From Burkholderia ubonensis (lineage in GTDB: Bacteria > Pseudomonadota > Gammaproteobacteria > Burkholderiales > Burkholderiaceae): a stretch of DNA of 64,000 bases. Positions 47,999-58,487 of this stretch are shown piece after piece (position 1 is the stretch's first letter; each line of letters opens with the position of its first letter). Under the pieces are notes generated by a model. It made no database searches and was not told the DNA's origin. It was given only the letters and a program-made list of their open reading frames with translations. The stretch is taken from positions 2,122,652-2,186,651 of the forward strand of contig NZ_CP013422.1 of the NCBI RefSeq assembly GCF_001718695.1. The letters run 5' to 3'. Position numbers and translations under genes: made by a program.

Positions 47999-48435
47999 GA
48001 ATCCGGTCAGGTGTGGGCCGATGGGGAGACCGGGCGCGCCGGTCGGATGCGAACGATGCTAGTGCTCACTCGCTTATGTGATCGTTAACGCGCGACGACG
48101 GCAGCCGAAGCGGTCCGCGCGCGAACGCACTTAGAACGTGCACCGCAGCAAGAGTTCACACAATTGACATATTCCCGCGCCACCTTCGCCCGCGAAGGCT
48201 CACCTACCTTCCCGTAAATACTCACCTTTTTCATATCGCGGCATCGCTGCGTGCCCCGGAAATGCGGCCATCGCGGGCGATCGCCGTGGTTCAACTCACT
48301 CGTCTCAACATTTACGCCGCAACGGATCCGAAATCGGCAACAATTTATTCCAGTTGCGGCATCGCACAACGACGGCGCGCAGGCATACGATTTAGACCCA
48401 CTCACCCCCGTAGCGCTCGACAACAAGGAGTCCGC
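47999..48435. other. Intergenic stretch carrying two inverted iteron-like sites
   Basis: 437 bases between pap2 and adc. Besides the two origin-type sites at 48187-48226, which are listed separately, no gene is recognised. The region is more AT-rich than its surroundings and includes the promoter of the ketone-body operon. Confidence 0.6.
48187..48226 (-). repeat. Two distal iteron-like sites, reverse orientation, 22 bp apart
   Basis: CGCCCGCGAAGGCTCACC (48187-48204; three mismatches to the reverse-complement consensus CTCCCGAAAAnnCTCACC) and TTCCCGTAAATACTCACC (48209-48226; two mismatches). The 22-bp start-to-start spacing is the same as for the first two copies of the main array (62595 and 62617). 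About 14 kb from that array. Confidence 0.65.
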
Positions 48436-49176
48436 ATGAAACCCAGCGATGTCCGATCGAAAGCGTTTGCGATGCCGTTGACCAGCCCTGCCTTCCCGAT
48501 GGGCCCTTACCGTTTCGTCGATCGTGAGTTTCTGATCATCACGTATCGCACCGATCCGGACCGTCTGCGCGAAATCGTGCCTGAACCCCTGCAGGTCACC
48601 GAGCCGCTCGTGCATTACGAATTCATTCGCATGGCCGACTCCACCGGCTTCGGCGATTACACCGAAAGCGGCCAGGTGATCCCCGTCGAGTACAACGGCC
48701 AGCCGGGCAGCTACACGCTCGCGATGTACCTCGACGACCATCCGCCGATCGCCGGCGGCCGCGAGCTGTGGGGCTTCCCGAAGAAGCTCGCGTCGCCCAC
48801 GCTGCAAGTGAACACCGATCACATCCTCGGCACGCTCGACTACGGCAAGGTGCGCGTCGCGACGGGCACGATGGGCTACAAGCACCGCGAGCTCGACATT
48901 GCCGAGCAGGCCAGGCGCCTTGCCAGCCCCAATTTCCTGCTGAAAATCATTCCTCATGTCGACGGCACGGCGCGCGTCTGCGAGCTGGTGCGCTACTACA
49001 TGGAGGATATCCAGATGAAAGGCGCATGGACCGGCCCGGCCTCGCTCGAGCTGTCGCCGCATGCGCTCGCGCCGGTCGCCGACCTGCCGGTGCTCGAGAT
49101 CGTCGAGGCCCGGCATATCGTCGCGGATCTGACGCTCGGGCTCGGCGAAGTCGTCTACGATTACCTGGCGCAGTAA
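48436..49176 (+). CDS. adc: Acetoacetate decarboxylase
   Basis: 246 residues from ATG 48436 ([20 protein letters not shown]), with AAGGAGTCC upstream. The Schiff-base lysine lies in [10 protein letters not shown] (K116 or K117) near the position of Lys115 in the clostridial enzyme, beside the pKa-lowering second lysine. Decarboxylates acetoacetate to acetone and CO2. First gene of an operon with 3-hydroxybutyrate dehydrogenase and a patatin-like protein, all concerned with ketone bodies or polyhydroxybutyrate. Confidence 0.93.
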   Translation: MKPSDVRSKAFAMPLTSPAFPMGPYRFVDREFLIITYRTDPDRLREIVPEPLQVTEPLVHYEFIRMADSTGFGDYTESGQVIPVEYNGQPGSYTLAMYLDDHPPIAGGRELWGFPKKLASPTLQVNTDHILGTLDYGKVRVATGTMGYKHRELDIAEQARRLASPNFLLKIIPHVDGTARVCELVRYYMEDIQMKGAWTGPASLELSPHALAPVADLPVLEIVEARHIVADLTLGLGEVVYDYLAQ

Positions 49177-49229
49177 CCAGCACGTCCCAGGGGCCTCCCC
49201 TGTCCATCCTTCACCACGGGAAATTCGAA

Positions 49230-50015
49230 ATGAGCAATCTGAATGGCAAGACCGCAGTCGTCACCGGCGCCGCAAGCGGCATCGGCAAGGAAATCGCGCT
49301 GGAGCTGGCGAAAGCGGGCGCGGCGGTGGCGATCGCCGACCTGAACCAGGACGGCGCGAACGCCGTGGCCGAGGAAATCAAGCAGGCGGGCGGCAAGGCG
49401 ATCGGCGTCGCGATGGACGTGACCAACGAGGACGCCGTCAACAGCGGCATCGACAAGGTGGCCGAAACGTTCGGCTCGATCGACATCCTCGTGTCGAACG
49501 CGGGCATCCAGATCGTCAACCCGATCGAGAACTATTCGTTCGCCGACTGGAAGAAGATGCAGGCGATCCACGTCGACGGCGCGTTCCTGACCACCAAGGC
49601 GGCGCTCAAGCACATGTACAAGGACGATCGCGGCGGCGTCGTGATCTACATGGGCTCGGTGCACTCGCACGAGGCGTCGCCGCTGAAGTCGGCGTACGTG
49701 ACCGCGAAGCACGGGCTGCTGGGGCTTGCGCGCGTGCTGGCGAAGGAAGGCGCGAAGCACAACGTGCGCTCGCACGTCGTGTGCCCGGGCTTCGTGCGCA
49801 CGCCGCTCGTCGACAAGCAGATTCCGGAGCAGGCGAAGGAGCTCGGGATCAGCGAGGACGAAGTGGTGAAGAAGGTGATGCTCGGCAACACGGTGGACGG
49901 CGTGTTCACGACGGTGCAGGACGTCGCGCAGACGGTGCTGTTCCTGTCGGCGTTCCCGAGCGCCGCGCTGACCGGCCAGTCGTTCGTCGTCAGCCACGGG
50001 TGGTTCATGCAATAA
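49230..50015 (+). CDS. bdhA: 3-hydroxybutyrate dehydrogenase
   Basis: 261 residues from ATG 49230 ([20 protein letters not shown]). SDR with TGAASGIG at 12-19, NAGIQ near 90, catalytic YVTAK near 155 and the family-specific tail SALTGQS-like [17 protein letters not shown]. Interconverts 3-hydroxybutyrate and acetoacetate with NAD. Follows adc by 53 bases. Confidence 0.93.
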   Translation: MSNLNGKTAVVTGAASGIGKEIALELAKAGAAVAIADLNQDGANAVAEEIKQAGGKAIGVAMDVTNEDAVNSGIDKVAETFGSIDILVSNAGIQIVNPIENYSFADWKKMQAIHVDGAFLTTKAALKHMYKDDRGGVVIYMGSVHSHEASPLKSAYVTAKHGLLGLARVLAKEGAKHNVRSHVVCPGFVRTPLVDKQIPEQAKELGISEDEVVKKVMLGNTVDGVFTTVQDVAQTVLFLSAFPSAALTGQSFVVSHGWFMQ

Positions 50016-50145
50016 CGTCGCGCGCCTTGCGCGCCTCCGGAACGGAGGCGCATCGCGAACCACGGCTTATTCTCGCAACGGAGCGCGTCGGTCGACGTCG
50101 CTCCGTTCATCCCCGCCGTCGACGGCGGATTTCCCGGAGCAACTG

Positions 50146-51363
50146 ATGAAACCGCACGCCCGCACCGAAAGGCAGGCCGTCGATGCGACGGACCTGCGAC
50201 ACGAGGCCGGTGCACCGGCAACGGCGCGGTCGCTGCCATACGAGACGATCGCACTCGTGCTGCAGGGCGGCGGCGCGCTCGGCGCCTATCAGGCCGGCGT
50301 GTTCGAAGGCTTGCACGAAGCGGGCATTCCGCTCGACTGGATCGCGGGCATCTCGATCGGCGCGCTCAACACCGCGCTGATCGCGGGCAATGCGCCCGAG
50401 CATCGCGTCGAGCGGCTGCGTCAGTTCTGGGAAACGATCTGCCAGCCGGCGTTCTTTCCGGCGGTCCCCGCGGCATTCGAGTTCGCGCTGTTCAACAGCA
50501 TCGATCAGGTCCGCACGTTCTTCACCGCATCGCAGGCCGCGAGCGCGATGATGCAGGGCCAGCGGGGTTTTTTCGCGCCGCGCTTCCCGCCGCCGCTGCC
50601 GGGCGTGTCCGATCATCCGGACAAGGTCAGCTGGTACGACACGTCCGCGTTGCGCTCGACGCTGCTCAAGCTGTGCGATTTCGATCGCATCAACTCGGGT
50701 GAGACCCGTGTATCGGTCGGCGCGGTCAACGTCGGCACCGGCAATTTCGTCTACTTCGACAACGCGCGCATCCGCCTCGAGCCGGAACACTTCATGGCGT
50801 CCGGCGCGCTGCCGCCCGCGTTCCCGCCGGTCGAGATCGAAGGCGAGTACTACTGGGACGGCGGCGTCGTGTCGAACACGCCGCTAATGGAAGTGCTGCG
50901 CGCGCGCCCGCGCCGCGACACGCTCGCGTTCCAGGTCGACCTGTGGAGTGCGCGCGGGCCGCTGCCGCGCTCGCTGGCCGACGTCGCCGAGCGCACGAAG
51001 GACGTCCAGTACTCGAGCCGCACGCGTTTCGTCACCGATACGCTGCAGCGCGAGCAGCGCTATCGCAACGTGCTGCGCCAGGTGCTCGACATGGTGCCGG
51101 AGGAGCAGCGCAAGACCGATCCGTGGTGCATCGAGGCGGACGCGATGTCGTGCGGGAAGAAATACAACATCCAGCACCTGATCTATCAGCAGAAGGCGTA
51201 CGAGCATCACTACAAGGACTACCAGTTCGGTCTGTCGACGATGCGCGACCACTGGGCCGCGGGTCTCGACGACATCCGCAAGACGCTCGCCGTCAAGGAC
51301 GGCCTCGCGTTGCCCGTCAACGACGCGGGCTTCGTGACGCACGACATTCACCGCAAGCGGTGA
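50146..51363 (+). CDS. Patatin-like phospholipase/acylhydrolase (DUF3734)
   Basis: 405 residues. Patatin core with oxyanion loop LQGGGALGAYQAGV near 40, nucleophile serine in GISIGA near 70, and the catalytic Asp in DGGVVSNTP near 245; a DUF3734-type C-terminus follows (YNIQHLIYQQKAYEHHYKDY). Lipid acyl hydrolase, probably acting on membrane lipid or storage polymer. It closes the adc-bdhA operon, 130 bases after bdhA; this three-gene order is common in Burkholderia. Confidence 0.88.
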   Translation: MKPHARTERQAVDATDLRHEAGAPATARSLPYETIALVLQGGGALGAYQAGVFEGLHEAGIPLDWIAGISIGALNTALIAGNAPEHRVERLRQFWETICQPAFFPAVPAAFEFALFNSIDQVRTFFTASQAASAMMQGQRGFFAPRFPPPLPGVSDHPDKVSWYDTSALRSTLLKLCDFDRINSGETRVSVGAVNVGTGNFVYFDNARIRLEPEHFMASGALPPAFPPVEIEGEYYWDGGVVSNTPLMEVLRARPRRDTLAFQVDLWSARGPLPRSLADVAERTKDVQYSSRTRFVTDTLQREQRYRNVLRQVLDMVPEEQRKTDPWCIEADAMSCGKKYNIQHLIYQQKAYEHHYKDYQFGLSTMRDHWAAGLDDIRKTLAVKDGLALPVNDAGFVTHDIHRKR

Positions 51364-51425
51364 CGTCGTGCCCGGGCGGACCGGCGCGCTGCCTGCGCCG
51401 GTCCGTTCCTCCTTCCGAATCCGAC

Positions 51426-51890
51426 ATGCCAATTTTCATTGCTCTGTTCGCGCTCATCGCTCTCGCGTGGGGCGCGGTTCATACTTTTCACGTGATCGCC
51501 ACGCAGTTCGGCGAGCCGGCCGCGGTGGCCGCCGCGGTGCTTGCCGCCGCGCTGCTGACGGCGCTGGTCGCGTGGTGGATCAAGCGCCGCCGCGACATCG
51601 CGCCGAACACGAAGGAAGAGGGCTGGACCCACATCGTGCATCGCGCGTGGGGCGAACTGCGCGTGTCCGCGACGCAGGGGCTGCTGTGGCTGTCGCACGA
51701 TGGCGCGGACGGCCGCTATACGCTGTCGCAGCTCAACGGCTGCCAGGCCGCAACGATCGGCGGCCGCTGGCATCTCGTCGTGCAGGTTCGCGATGCCGCG
51801 CGCGGCGAATGGAAGCTGCCGATGACGGACAAGCGCGATGCACAGCGCTGGGCGCGCGTGCTCATGCTGGCGAAGGACCAGCGGCTGTGA
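51426..51890 (+). CDS. Membrane-anchored hypothetical protein
   Basis: 154 residues from ATG 51426 (MPIFIALFALIALAWGAVHT). Two hydrophobic helices (1-20 and 30-50), a basic cytosolic turn (WWIKRRRDIAP) and a soluble C-terminal domain with several Trp (GWTHIVHRAWGELRVSATQG). Not recognised. The longer upstream frame overlaps the patatin gene. Confidence 0.65.
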   Translation: MPIFIALFALIALAWGAVHTFHVIATQFGEPAAVAAAVLAAALLTALVAWWIKRRRDIAPNTKEEGWTHIVHRAWGELRVSATQGLLWLSHDGADGRYTLSQLNGCQAATIGGRWHLVVQVRDAARGEWKLPMTDKRDAQRWARVLMLAKDQRL

Positions 51891-51917
51891 CGCGGTGCGG
51901 GCCGGCACTGAATCACG

Positions 51918-51935
51918 ATCCCGCAAAAGCTCACC
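51918..51935 (-). repeat. Distal iteron-like site, reverse orientation
   Basis: ATCCCGCAAAAGCTCACC, two mismatches to the reverse-complement consensus. It lies in the 56-base gap between the convergent ends of the membrane protein gene and the LysR gene. Confidence 0.65.
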
Positions 51936-51946
51936 TTTGGCGCGCA

Positions 51947-52870
51947 TCACGCGACACCGTCGCCCTCCGCGTCGTTCAGATGCGCGAGCTCATCCGCGAG
52001 AAAGTCGACGCACACGCGCACTTTCGCCGACGTCGCGACCCGTTCCGGATAGACGGCCCAGACGTTCGCGGGCTGGGTCGCGTCCGGCAGCACGCGACAT
52101 AGCGCGCCGCGCGCGATCAGCGGCCCCGCTTCCCAGATCGACCGCAGCACGATCCCGCGCCCTGCGAGCGCCCATTGCACGGCAACTTCGCCGTGATTCG
52201 TCGACAGCGCGCCGCCGACCTTCACGGTCTGCGTCTCGCCGCGCACGTTCATGCGCCACACGCCGAGCGGATGATCGCGCTCCTTGATCGCGAGGCATTC
52301 GTGCGACGAAAGGTCCGCGAGCGTGCGCGGCGTGCCGCGTCGTGCGAGATAGTCGGGCGACGCGCAAAGCACGCGATAGTTCGCGGCAAGGCGGCGCGCG
52401 ATCAGGTGATCGGCGATCTCGTCGCCGATCCGGATGTCGAGGTCGAACCCTTCGCCCGCGACGTCGACGAGCCGGTCGAACAGATCGAGCCGCACGTTCA
52501 GCTGCGGATAGCGCTCGGTGAACGCGAGCAGCGCCGGCGCGACGACGTGCCGGCCGAAGCCGAAGCTGCTCGAGATGCGCAGCGTGCCGCGCGGCACCGT
52601 GCGTGTGGTCGACACGTCCTCGACGAGATGATCGACGTCCTCGAGAATCTTCTCGGCGTGCGCGAGCACGCGTTCGCCGGCTTCCGTCACCGCGACGCGA
52701 CGCGTCGAGCGGTGCAGCAGCCGCGTACCGAGCTGCGCTTCCAGTTGCGCAATGCGCTTGCTGACATACGCGGGCGACACGCCGAGCTGCTCGGCCGCCG
52801 CACTGAAGCTCGTCAGGCGGACGACGATGCTGAACACGCGCAGGTCGTCCAGGTTCGGCGATTTGTTCAC
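51947..52870 (-). CDS. dmlR: LysR-type regulator, DmlR-like
   Basis: 307 residues. HTH (LDDLRVFSIVVRLTSFSAAA, LGVSPAYVSKRIAQLEAQLG) and the C-terminal effector domain of the DmlR group. Divergent, 124 bases from a D-malate/tartrate dehydrogenase gene; in E. coli DmlR activates the divergent dmlA in the presence of D- or L-malate. The gap is AT-rich near 52890-52935, fitting a shared promoter. Confidence 0.85.
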   Translation of the reverse strand: MNKSPNLDDLRVFSIVVRLTSFSAAAEQLGVSPAYVSKRIAQLEAQLGTRLLHRSTRRVAVTEAGERVLAHAEKILEDVDHLVEDVSTTRTVPRGTLRISSSFGFGRHVVAPALLAFTERYPQLNVRLDLFDRLVDVAGEGFDLDIRIGDEIADHLIARRLAANYRVLCASPDYLARRGTPRTLADLSSHECLAIKERDHPLGVWRMNVRGETQTVKVGGALSTNHGEVAVQWALAGRGIVLRSIWEAGPLIARGALCRVLPDATQPANVWAVYPERVATSAKVRVCVDFLADELAHLNDAEGDGVA

Positions 52871-52994
52871 GATTCGTGGAAAGTCGGTTAACCTTTTCGG
52901 CGATTTTAATCCGAATGGAAATAAATAGAATGAGGTCGTCTACCGCTGCGCGCGTTGTCCGCGGCGGCCCGAATCGATCTGGAGGAGCATTCGC

Positions 52995-54080
52995 ATGAGC
53001 GACAGGATTTACAGAATCGCCGTCATCCCCGGCGACGGCATCGGCCGTGAAGTGATGCCCGAAGGCTTGCGCGCGCTCGACGCGGTGACGGCCCGCTTCG
53101 GCATCCGCTTCGACTTCACGCACATCGAATGGGCAAGCTGCGACTACTACGCGCAGCACGGCCGGATGATGCCGGAGGACTGGAAAGCGCAGCTGTCGGG
53201 CATGGACGCGATCCTGTTCGGCGCGGTCGGCTGGCCCGCGACCGTGCCCGATCACATCTCGCTGTGGGGTTCGCTGCTGAAGTTCCGCCGCGAATTCGAC
53301 CAGTACATCAACCTGCGTCCCGCGCGCCTGTTCGACGGCGTGCCGTCGCCGCTCGCCGGCCGCCGCGCCGGCGACATCGACTTCATGATCGTGCGCGAGA
53401 ACACCGAAGGCGAATACTCGTCGGTCGGCGGCACGATGTTCGAAGGCACCGACCGCGAGGTGGTCGTGCAGCAATCGATCTTCACGCGGCACGGCACCGA
53501 GCGCGTGCTGAAGTTCGCGTTCGAGCTCGCGCAGCGGCGCGCGAAACGCCTGACGGTTGCGACGAAGAGCAACGGCATCGCGATCAGCATGCCGTGGTGG
53601 GACGCGCGCGCGGCCGAGATGGCCGAACGCTATCCGGACATCGTCTGGGACAAGCAGCACATCGACATCCTGTGCGCGCGCTTCGTGCTGCAGCCGGACC
53701 GCTTCGACGTCGTCGTCGCATCGAACCTGTTCGGCGACATCCTGTCGGATCTCGGCCCCGCATGCACGGGCACGATCGGCATCGCGCCGTCCGCGAACCT
53801 CAACCCCGACCGCACGTTTCCGTCGCTGTTCGAGCCCGTGCACGGTTCGGCGCCCGACATCGCGGGGCAATTCATCGCGAACCCGATCGCGATGATCTGG
53901 TCGGCGGCAATGATGCTCGACTTCCTCGGCAACGGCGCCGGCCGCGAGCGCGACGCACACGACGCGATCGTCGCCGCGATCGAGGACGTGCTGCGCAACG
54001 GGCCGCGCACGCGCGATCTCGGCGGCCAGGCGGCAACGCAGGAAGTCGGCGAGGCGATCGCCGCGCGGATCGCCGGCTGA
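52995..54080 (+). CDS. dmlA: D-malate/tartrate dehydrogenase (decarboxylating)
   Basis: 361 residues. Isopropylmalate-dehydrogenase superfamily: AVIPGDGIGREVMPEGLRAL at 9-28, RENTEGEYSSVGG near 135, KSNGIAISMPWWD near 193, LFGDILSDLGPACTGTIGIA near 247. The sequence variants (EYSSVGG; PWWD) are those of DmlA/TtuC rather than LeuB. Oxidises D-malate to pyruvate and CO2 with NAD. Confidence 0.92.
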   Translation: MSDRIYRIAVIPGDGIGREVMPEGLRALDAVTARFGIRFDFTHIEWASCDYYAQHGRMMPEDWKAQLSGMDAILFGAVGWPATVPDHISLWGSLLKFRREFDQYINLRPARLFDGVPSPLAGRRAGDIDFMIVRENTEGEYSSVGGTMFEGTDREVVVQQSIFTRHGTERVLKFAFELAQRRAKRLTVATKSNGIAISMPWWDARAAEMAERYPDIVWDKQHIDILCARFVLQPDRFDVVVASNLFGDILSDLGPACTGTIGIAPSANLNPDRTFPSLFEPVHGSAPDIAGQFIANPIAMIWSAAMMLDFLGNGAGRERDAHDAIVAAIEDVLRNGPRTRDLGGQAATQEVGEAIAARIAG

Positions 54081-54289
54081 TCGGACTCCGTGGAAGGCGC
54101 GCGGCGCGGACGATCGTCGGCGGTGAGATGCACGATCGGTCGTCGCGCACCTTGGGCGCAAGGCACGGTGTCGATGTCTGGTCGATACGCGTGCTTTGCG
54201 CGTCCGCGCAATCGCACCGTTGGCTGCGAAGATCGATCGGTGAGTCGCCGCGCTCGAGTCGTCACACCGTCGCGCGCTAAAGCCATGTT

Positions 54290-54334
54290 CTCCCGAAAAC
54301 GCTCACCTCAGCGCGGCTCCCGTATTCCCTCACC
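54290..54334 (-). repeat. Two distal iteron-like sites, reverse orientation
   Basis: CTCCCGAAAACGCTCACC (54290-54307), a perfect match to the reverse-complement consensus and identical, once inverted, to the array copy at 63426. CTCCCGTATTCCCTCACC (54317-54334) has three mismatches. They lie in the 292-base convergent gap between dmlA and the DUF1348 gene, which has no other recognisable content. Confidence 0.8.
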
Positions 54335-54372
54335 GTTGAACACGAACGCCGCGCGTCTTCCTGCGTGTTGCG

Positions 54373-54852
54373 TTACAACCCGAGATCGGACAGGCCCGGA
54401 TGATCGTCGGGACGGCGGCCGAGCGGCCAGTGAAAGAGCCGGTCCGCTTCGCGGATCGGCATGTCGTTGATGCTCGCGTGGCGATGCGCCATCAGGCCGT
54501 TCTCGTCGAACTCCCAGTTCTCGTTGCCGTACGAGCGGAACCAGTTGCCCGCATCGTCATGCCATTCATAGGCAAACCGCACCGCGATGCGGTTGCCGTC
54601 GAACGCCCACAACTCCTTGATCAGCCGGTAGTCGAGCTCGCGCGTCCATTTCCGCTGCAACAGTCCGACGATTGCGTCGCGGCCGGTCACGAACTCCGCG
54701 CGGTTGCGCCAGCGGCTCTGCGGCGTATAAGCGAGCGACACGCGTTGCGGGTCGCGGGTGTTCCACCCGTCCTCGGCGGCGCGGACCTTCTGTCGCGCCG
54801 TCTCCAGCGAAAAGGGTGGAACGGGCGGACGGACTTCGGGGGAAACGGACAT
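54373..54852 (-). CDS. DUF1348 (NTF2-like) protein
   Basis: 159 residues from ATG 54852 ([20 protein letters not shown]), GGAG seven bases upstream. Compact SnoaL/NTF2-like fold: [59 protein letters not shown]. Family of unknown function, often next to TetR genes as here (59 bases after the tetR stop, same strand order), which suggests it is a target of that repressor. Confidence 0.88.
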   Translation of the reverse strand: MSVSPEVRPPVPPFSLETARQKVRAAEDGWNTRDPQRVSLAYTPQSRWRNRAEFVTGRDAIVGLLQRKWTRELDYRLIKELWAFDGNRIAVRFAYEWHDDAGNWFRSYGNENWEFDENGLMAHRHASINDMPIREADRLFHWPLGRRPDDHPGLSDLGL

Positions 54853-54911
54853 GGGATGCTCCTGTGGAGGGTTCAGGCTGCATGCGGTCGCGCGCAGCCG
54901 GTCGGGAAACG

Positions 54912-55526
54912 CTAATTCGCTGCTCGCGACACGGCGTCGAGCAACAGTTCGGCGGTGGCGCGCGCATCCCGGGCGGCCGTCGCGTCGCCGCTCACGAGCG
55001 CCACGCCGATCGCGCCGTCGATCAGCACGAGCCACTGGCGCGCAACGCGCGCGAGCGTGCGGCGCTCGATTCCCGCGTCGTCGGCCAGCGCGTCGAGCCG
55101 TTCGCGCACGAACGCCAGCAATCGCGCCTTGTGCGCCCGCGCGACGATCCGCACCGGATCGTCGGCGTCCGCGATCTCGCCCGACGCGTTCAGGAACGCG
55201 CATCCGTGGAAATCGGGCTGCAAGAACCAGTCGCGCAATACGTCGAACATGCCGAGCAGCTGCGTGCGCGGCGTCTTGCCGCGCGCGAGCGTCGCATCGA
55301 CGAACCAGCGCATCCAGCGTTCGTCGCGGCGTTCGAGCGCCGCAACGACCAGCGCTTCCTTCGATTCGAAGTGCGAATAAAAGCTCTTGCGCGCCGCGCC
55401 CGACCGTTTCACGATCGCGTCGACGCCGGTTGCATGGATACCGCCCGAATAGATCAGCGCTTCGGCCGCATCGAGCAGACGGTCGCGCACGGGTGGTTCT
55501 GGGGTGAGGTCTTGGGGCGTGTTCAT
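54912..55526 (-). CDS. TetR-family regulator
   Basis: 204 residues from ATG 55526 ([20 protein letters not shown]). TetR HTH at 13-60 ([40 protein letters not shown]) and a ligand domain. A perfect 20-bp palindrome begins nine bases upstream of the start, so autorepression is likely. Downstream in the same direction is the DUF1348 gene. Confidence 0.9.
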   Translation of the reverse strand: MNTPQDLTPEPPVRDRLLDAAEALIYSGGIHATGVDAIVKRSGAARKSFYSHFESKEALVVAALERRDERWMRWFVDATLARGKTPRTQLLGMFDVLRDWFLQPDFHGCAFLNASGEIADADDPVRIVARAHKARLLAFVRERLDALADDAGIERRTLARVARQWLVLIDGAIGVALVSGDATAARDARATAELLLDAVSRAAN

Positions 55527-55534
55527 GCGTTTAC

Positions 55535-55554
55535 GGTAGAACGATCGTTCTACC
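55535..55554. promoter_or_regulatory. Perfect 20-bp TetR operator palindrome
   Basis: GGTAGAACGATCGTTCTACC, no mismatches and no spacer, located 9-28 bases upstream of the tetR ATG. Placement and form are typical of an autorepressor site. Confidence 0.85.
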
Positions 55555-56246
55555 TCGTCAAGCTCGGGAGCGAGTACCCCTGCGGCTGGCAGGGCGTTGC
55601 TTCGGTCGTGGGATGAGGGGTGGATGCGCGCGAGCGTATTTTTGTAGTGGTCGGTTTCCGGCTCGAGGCAGAGGCGTCGCTTGCGTATCGGCATGCGATG
55701 CGATGGGGACTCTTCGAGGTATATCCGGCGTGGATAGTGAACGACCGGACATCGCACTCTGCGATGCCCGAAACGCTGGCTCGTCGTGCCGAGCCTGTCG
55801 CTGGAACCGAGGGGGTTGAGCGGTGAGTGGACCGAATCGCAGCCGGCTCACCGCTCGCCGTTCGATGCGGGCCGGCGTGCCTTATGGTGAGCTCGCATAC
55901 GGTCGCTCTGCTCGCGCTCGACGTGGCGTGGCGAATCGACGGCATGCCGGCGTGATGACGCGGAAAGCATGCGCCCTTCGAGCACCGCAAGTTGAATAGA
56001 GGAGTGACGCGTAAGCGCGGCGGCGCGCGAAGCGTTGCCGCCTAGCCGTGACGCATGCATCACGGCCACGGATCAACCACTCGTACATGACGCACGCGCA
56101 CGGTGATTACAGCGTCATACGAGATGCCATTGCGGCTCCCGAATATCCTCACCTCAAGCGTCTGTCGGCGCGGCAGGCTTCGACAAACGCTCGAGACGAA
56201 ACGGCGCGGCGGCCGTCAAACGCGCCGCTCGTGCCGCTGCAGACGC
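55555..56246. other. Intergenic stretch with one inverted iteron-like site
   Basis: 692 bases between the tetR promoter and the tdh stop. A forward frame at 55620-55826 and a reverse frame at 55550-55990 are open, but neither has a recognisable family or ribosome site. The iteron-like site at 56136 is the only feature I can support. Confidence 0.5.
56136..56153 (-). repeat. Distal iteron-like site, reverse orientation
   Basis: CTCCCGAATATCCTCACC, one mismatch to the reverse-complement consensus. Lies in the gap downstream of tdh. Confidence 0.75.
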
Positions 56247-57275
56247 TCACGCGGTCCAGTCGAGAATCACCTTGCCGCTTTCGCCGGACAGCATCGCCGC
56301 GAAGCCCTTCTCGTAATCGTCGACGGCGTAGCGGTGCGTGATGATCGGCGACAGGTCGAGACCACTTTGCAGCATTGCGACCATCTTGTACCAGGTCTCG
56401 AACATTTCGCGGCCGTAGATGCCCTTGATCTCCAGCCCCTTGAAGATCACCTGGTTCCAGTCGATCGCGGTCTGCGCGGGCGGAATGCCGAGCAGCGCGA
56501 CCTTGCCGCCGTGGTTCATCGCCTCGAGCATGCCCGTGAACGCGCTCGGCACGCCGGACATCTCGAGCCCGACGTCGAACCCTTCAGTCATGTGCAGGTC
56601 GGTCATCACGTCGCGCAGCGACTCGCGCGCGACGTTGACCGCGCGCGTCGCGCCCATCTTGCGCGCGAGTTCGAGCCGGTAGTCGTTGATGTCGGTGATC
56701 ACGACGTTGCGCGCGCCGACGTGCTTCGCGATCGCGACGGCCATGACGCCGATCGGGCCGGCGCCGGTGATCAGCACGTCCTCACCGACGAGGTTGAACG
56801 ACAGCGCCGTGTGCGTCGCGTTGCCGAACGGGTCGAAGATCGACGCGAGATCGTCGGAAATCTCCGGCGGGATCTTGAACGCGTTGAACGCGGGAATCGC
56901 CAGGTATTCGGCGAACGCGCCCTCGCGATTGACGCCGACGCCGATCGTGTTGCGGCACAGGTGCCGGCGCCCCGCGCGGCAGTTCCGGCAGAAGCCGCAG
57001 GTAATGTGGCCTTCTCCGGACACGCGATCGCCGATCGCGAAGCCGCGCACTTCCTGCCCCATCTCGACGATCTCGCCGACATATTCGTGACCGACGTGCA
57101 TCGGCACGGGAATCGTCTTCTGCGCCCAGTCGTCCCACTTCCAGATGTGGATGTCGGTGCCGCAGATCGCCGTGCGGCGGATCTTGATCAGCACGTCGTT
57201 GTGCCCGACCTCGGGGCGCTTCACGCGCGTGAGCGACAGGCCGGGACCGCGTTCGAGCTTTGCCAGTGCTTTCAT
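56247..57275 (-). CDS. tdh: L-threonine 3-dehydrogenase
   Basis: 342 residues, family length 341-343. Zinc medium-chain dehydrogenase: catalytic zinc site [13 protein letters not shown] near 38 and [12 protein letters not shown] near 63, structural zinc [15 protein letters not shown] near 93-107, NAD-binding [17 protein letters not shown] near 170. Oxidises threonine to 2-amino-3-ketobutyrate. Second gene of a kbl-tdh operon, 12 bases after kbl. Confidence 0.96.
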   Translation of the reverse strand: MKALAKLERGPGLSLTRVKRPEVGHNDVLIKIRRTAICGTDIHIWKWDDWAQKTIPVPMHVGHEYVGEIVEMGQEVRGFAIGDRVSGEGHITCGFCRNCRAGRRHLCRNTIGVGVNREGAFAEYLAIPAFNAFKIPPEISDDLASIFDPFGNATHTALSFNLVGEDVLITGAGPIGVMAVAIAKHVGARNVVITDINDYRLELARKMGATRAVNVARESLRDVMTDLHMTEGFDVGLEMSGVPSAFTGMLEAMNHGGKVALLGIPPAQTAIDWNQVIFKGLEIKGIYGREMFETWYKMVAMLQSGLDLSPIITHRYAVDDYEKGFAAMLSGESGKVILDWTA

Positions 57276-57287
57276 GGGCGGTCTCCG

Positions 57288-58487
57288 TCAGACGATGCCG
57301 AGCGACTTGCCGACGCGCACGAACGCGGCGACCGCCTGATCGATCTGTTCGGGCGTATGCGCGGCGCTCATCTGCGTGCGAATGCGCGCGCGCCCGCGCG
57401 GTACGACCGGGAACGAGAAGCCGATCACGTAGACGCCTTCGGCAAGCAGCGCATCGGCCATGTTCGTCGCGAGCTGCGCATCGCCGAGCATCACCGGGAT
57501 GATCGGATGCGCGCCCGGCACCAGCGTGAAGCCGGCCTCGGTCATCTGCTGGCGGAAGCGCGCGCCGTTCTCGCGCACGCGCTCGCGCAGTTTCGCGCCT
57601 TCGTCGCTGCCGAGCAGCTCGAGCACCTCGAGCGACGCCGCGGCGATGCTCGGCGTGAGCGTATTCGAGAACAGATAAGGGCGCGAACGCTGGCGCAGCA
57701 GCTCGACGATCTCCCGCCGCGCGGCGACGTAGCCGCCCGACGCGCCGCCCAGCGCCTTGCCGAGCGTGCCGGTGATGATGTCGATGCGCCCCTCGACGCC
57801 GCAGTATTCGGGCGTGCCGCGCCCATGCTTGCCGATGAAGCCGACCGCATGCGAATCGTCGACCATCACGAGTGCGCCGTAGCGGTCGGCGAGATCGCAG
57901 ATGCCCTTCAGGTCGGCGATGATGCCGTCCATCGAGAACACGCCATCGGTCGCGATCAGCTTGTGCCGCACGCCCGCCGCGTCGGCTTCCTTGAGCTTCG
58001 CTTCGAGATCCGCGAGATCGTTGTTCTTGTAGCGATACCGCTGCGCCTTGCAGAGGCGGATGCCGTCGATGATGCTCGCGTGATTCAGCTCGTCGCTGAT
58101 CACGGCGTCCTTCTCGTCGAGCAGCGTTTCGAACAGCCCGCCGTTCGCGTCGAAGCAGCTCGAATAGAGGATGCTGTCGTCGGTGCCGAGGAATGCGGCG
58201 AGCGCGCTTTCCAGCTGCTTGTGCACGGTCTGCGTGCCGCAGATGAAGCGCACCGATGCCATCCCGAACCCGTCCTGGTCGAGACCGGCCTTGGCCGCGG
58301 CGATCAGGCGCGGATCGTTGGCCAGACCGAGATAGTTGTTCGCGCAGAAATTCAGCACGCCGGCGCCGCCGGCGAGGCGCACGGCTGCCGCCTGCGGGCT
58401 CGCGATCTCGCGCTCGGTCTTGTAGAAACCATCCGCGCGGATCTGGTCGAGCGTCCCGCGCACCTGGGCGAGAAAGGCATCACGCAT
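57288..58487 (-). CDS. kbl: 2-amino-3-ketobutyrate CoA ligase (glycine C-acetyltransferase)
   Basis: 399 residues from ATG 58487 ([20 protein letters not shown]). PLP enzyme of the alpha-oxoamine synthase family; cofactor lysine in [14 protein letters not shown] near 245, [16 protein letters not shown] near 50, [16 protein letters not shown] near 210. Splits aminoketobutyrate to glycine and acetyl-CoA. A GC-rich hairpin (arms GGCCGCCGC and GCGGCGGCC, 58521-58544) sits in its leader. Confidence 0.96.
   Translation of the reverse strand: MRDAFLAQVRGTLDQIRADGFYKTEREIASPQAAAVRLAGGAGVLNFCANNYLGLANDPRLIAAAKAGLDQDGFGMASVRFICGTQTVHKQLESALAAFLGTDDSILYSSCFDANGGLFETLLDEKDAVISDELNHASIIDGIRLCKAQRYRYKNNDLADLEAKLKEADAAGVRHKLIATDGVFSMDGIIADLKGICDLADRYGALVMVDDSHAVGFIGKHGRGTPEYCGVEGRIDIITGTLGKALGGASGGYVAARREIVELLRQRSRPYLFSNTLTPSIAAASLEVLELLGSDEGAKLRERVRENGARFRQQMTEAGFTLVPGAHPIIPVMLGDAQLATNMADALLAEGVYVIGFSFPVVPRGRARIRTQMSAAHTPEQIDQAVAAFVRVGKSLGIV

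Noticed and set aside
55550..55990. 146-codon reverse frame upstream of the TetR gene
   Set aside because: Ser/Arg/Thr-rich, no motif, overlaps the TetR operator, and carries no ribosome site.
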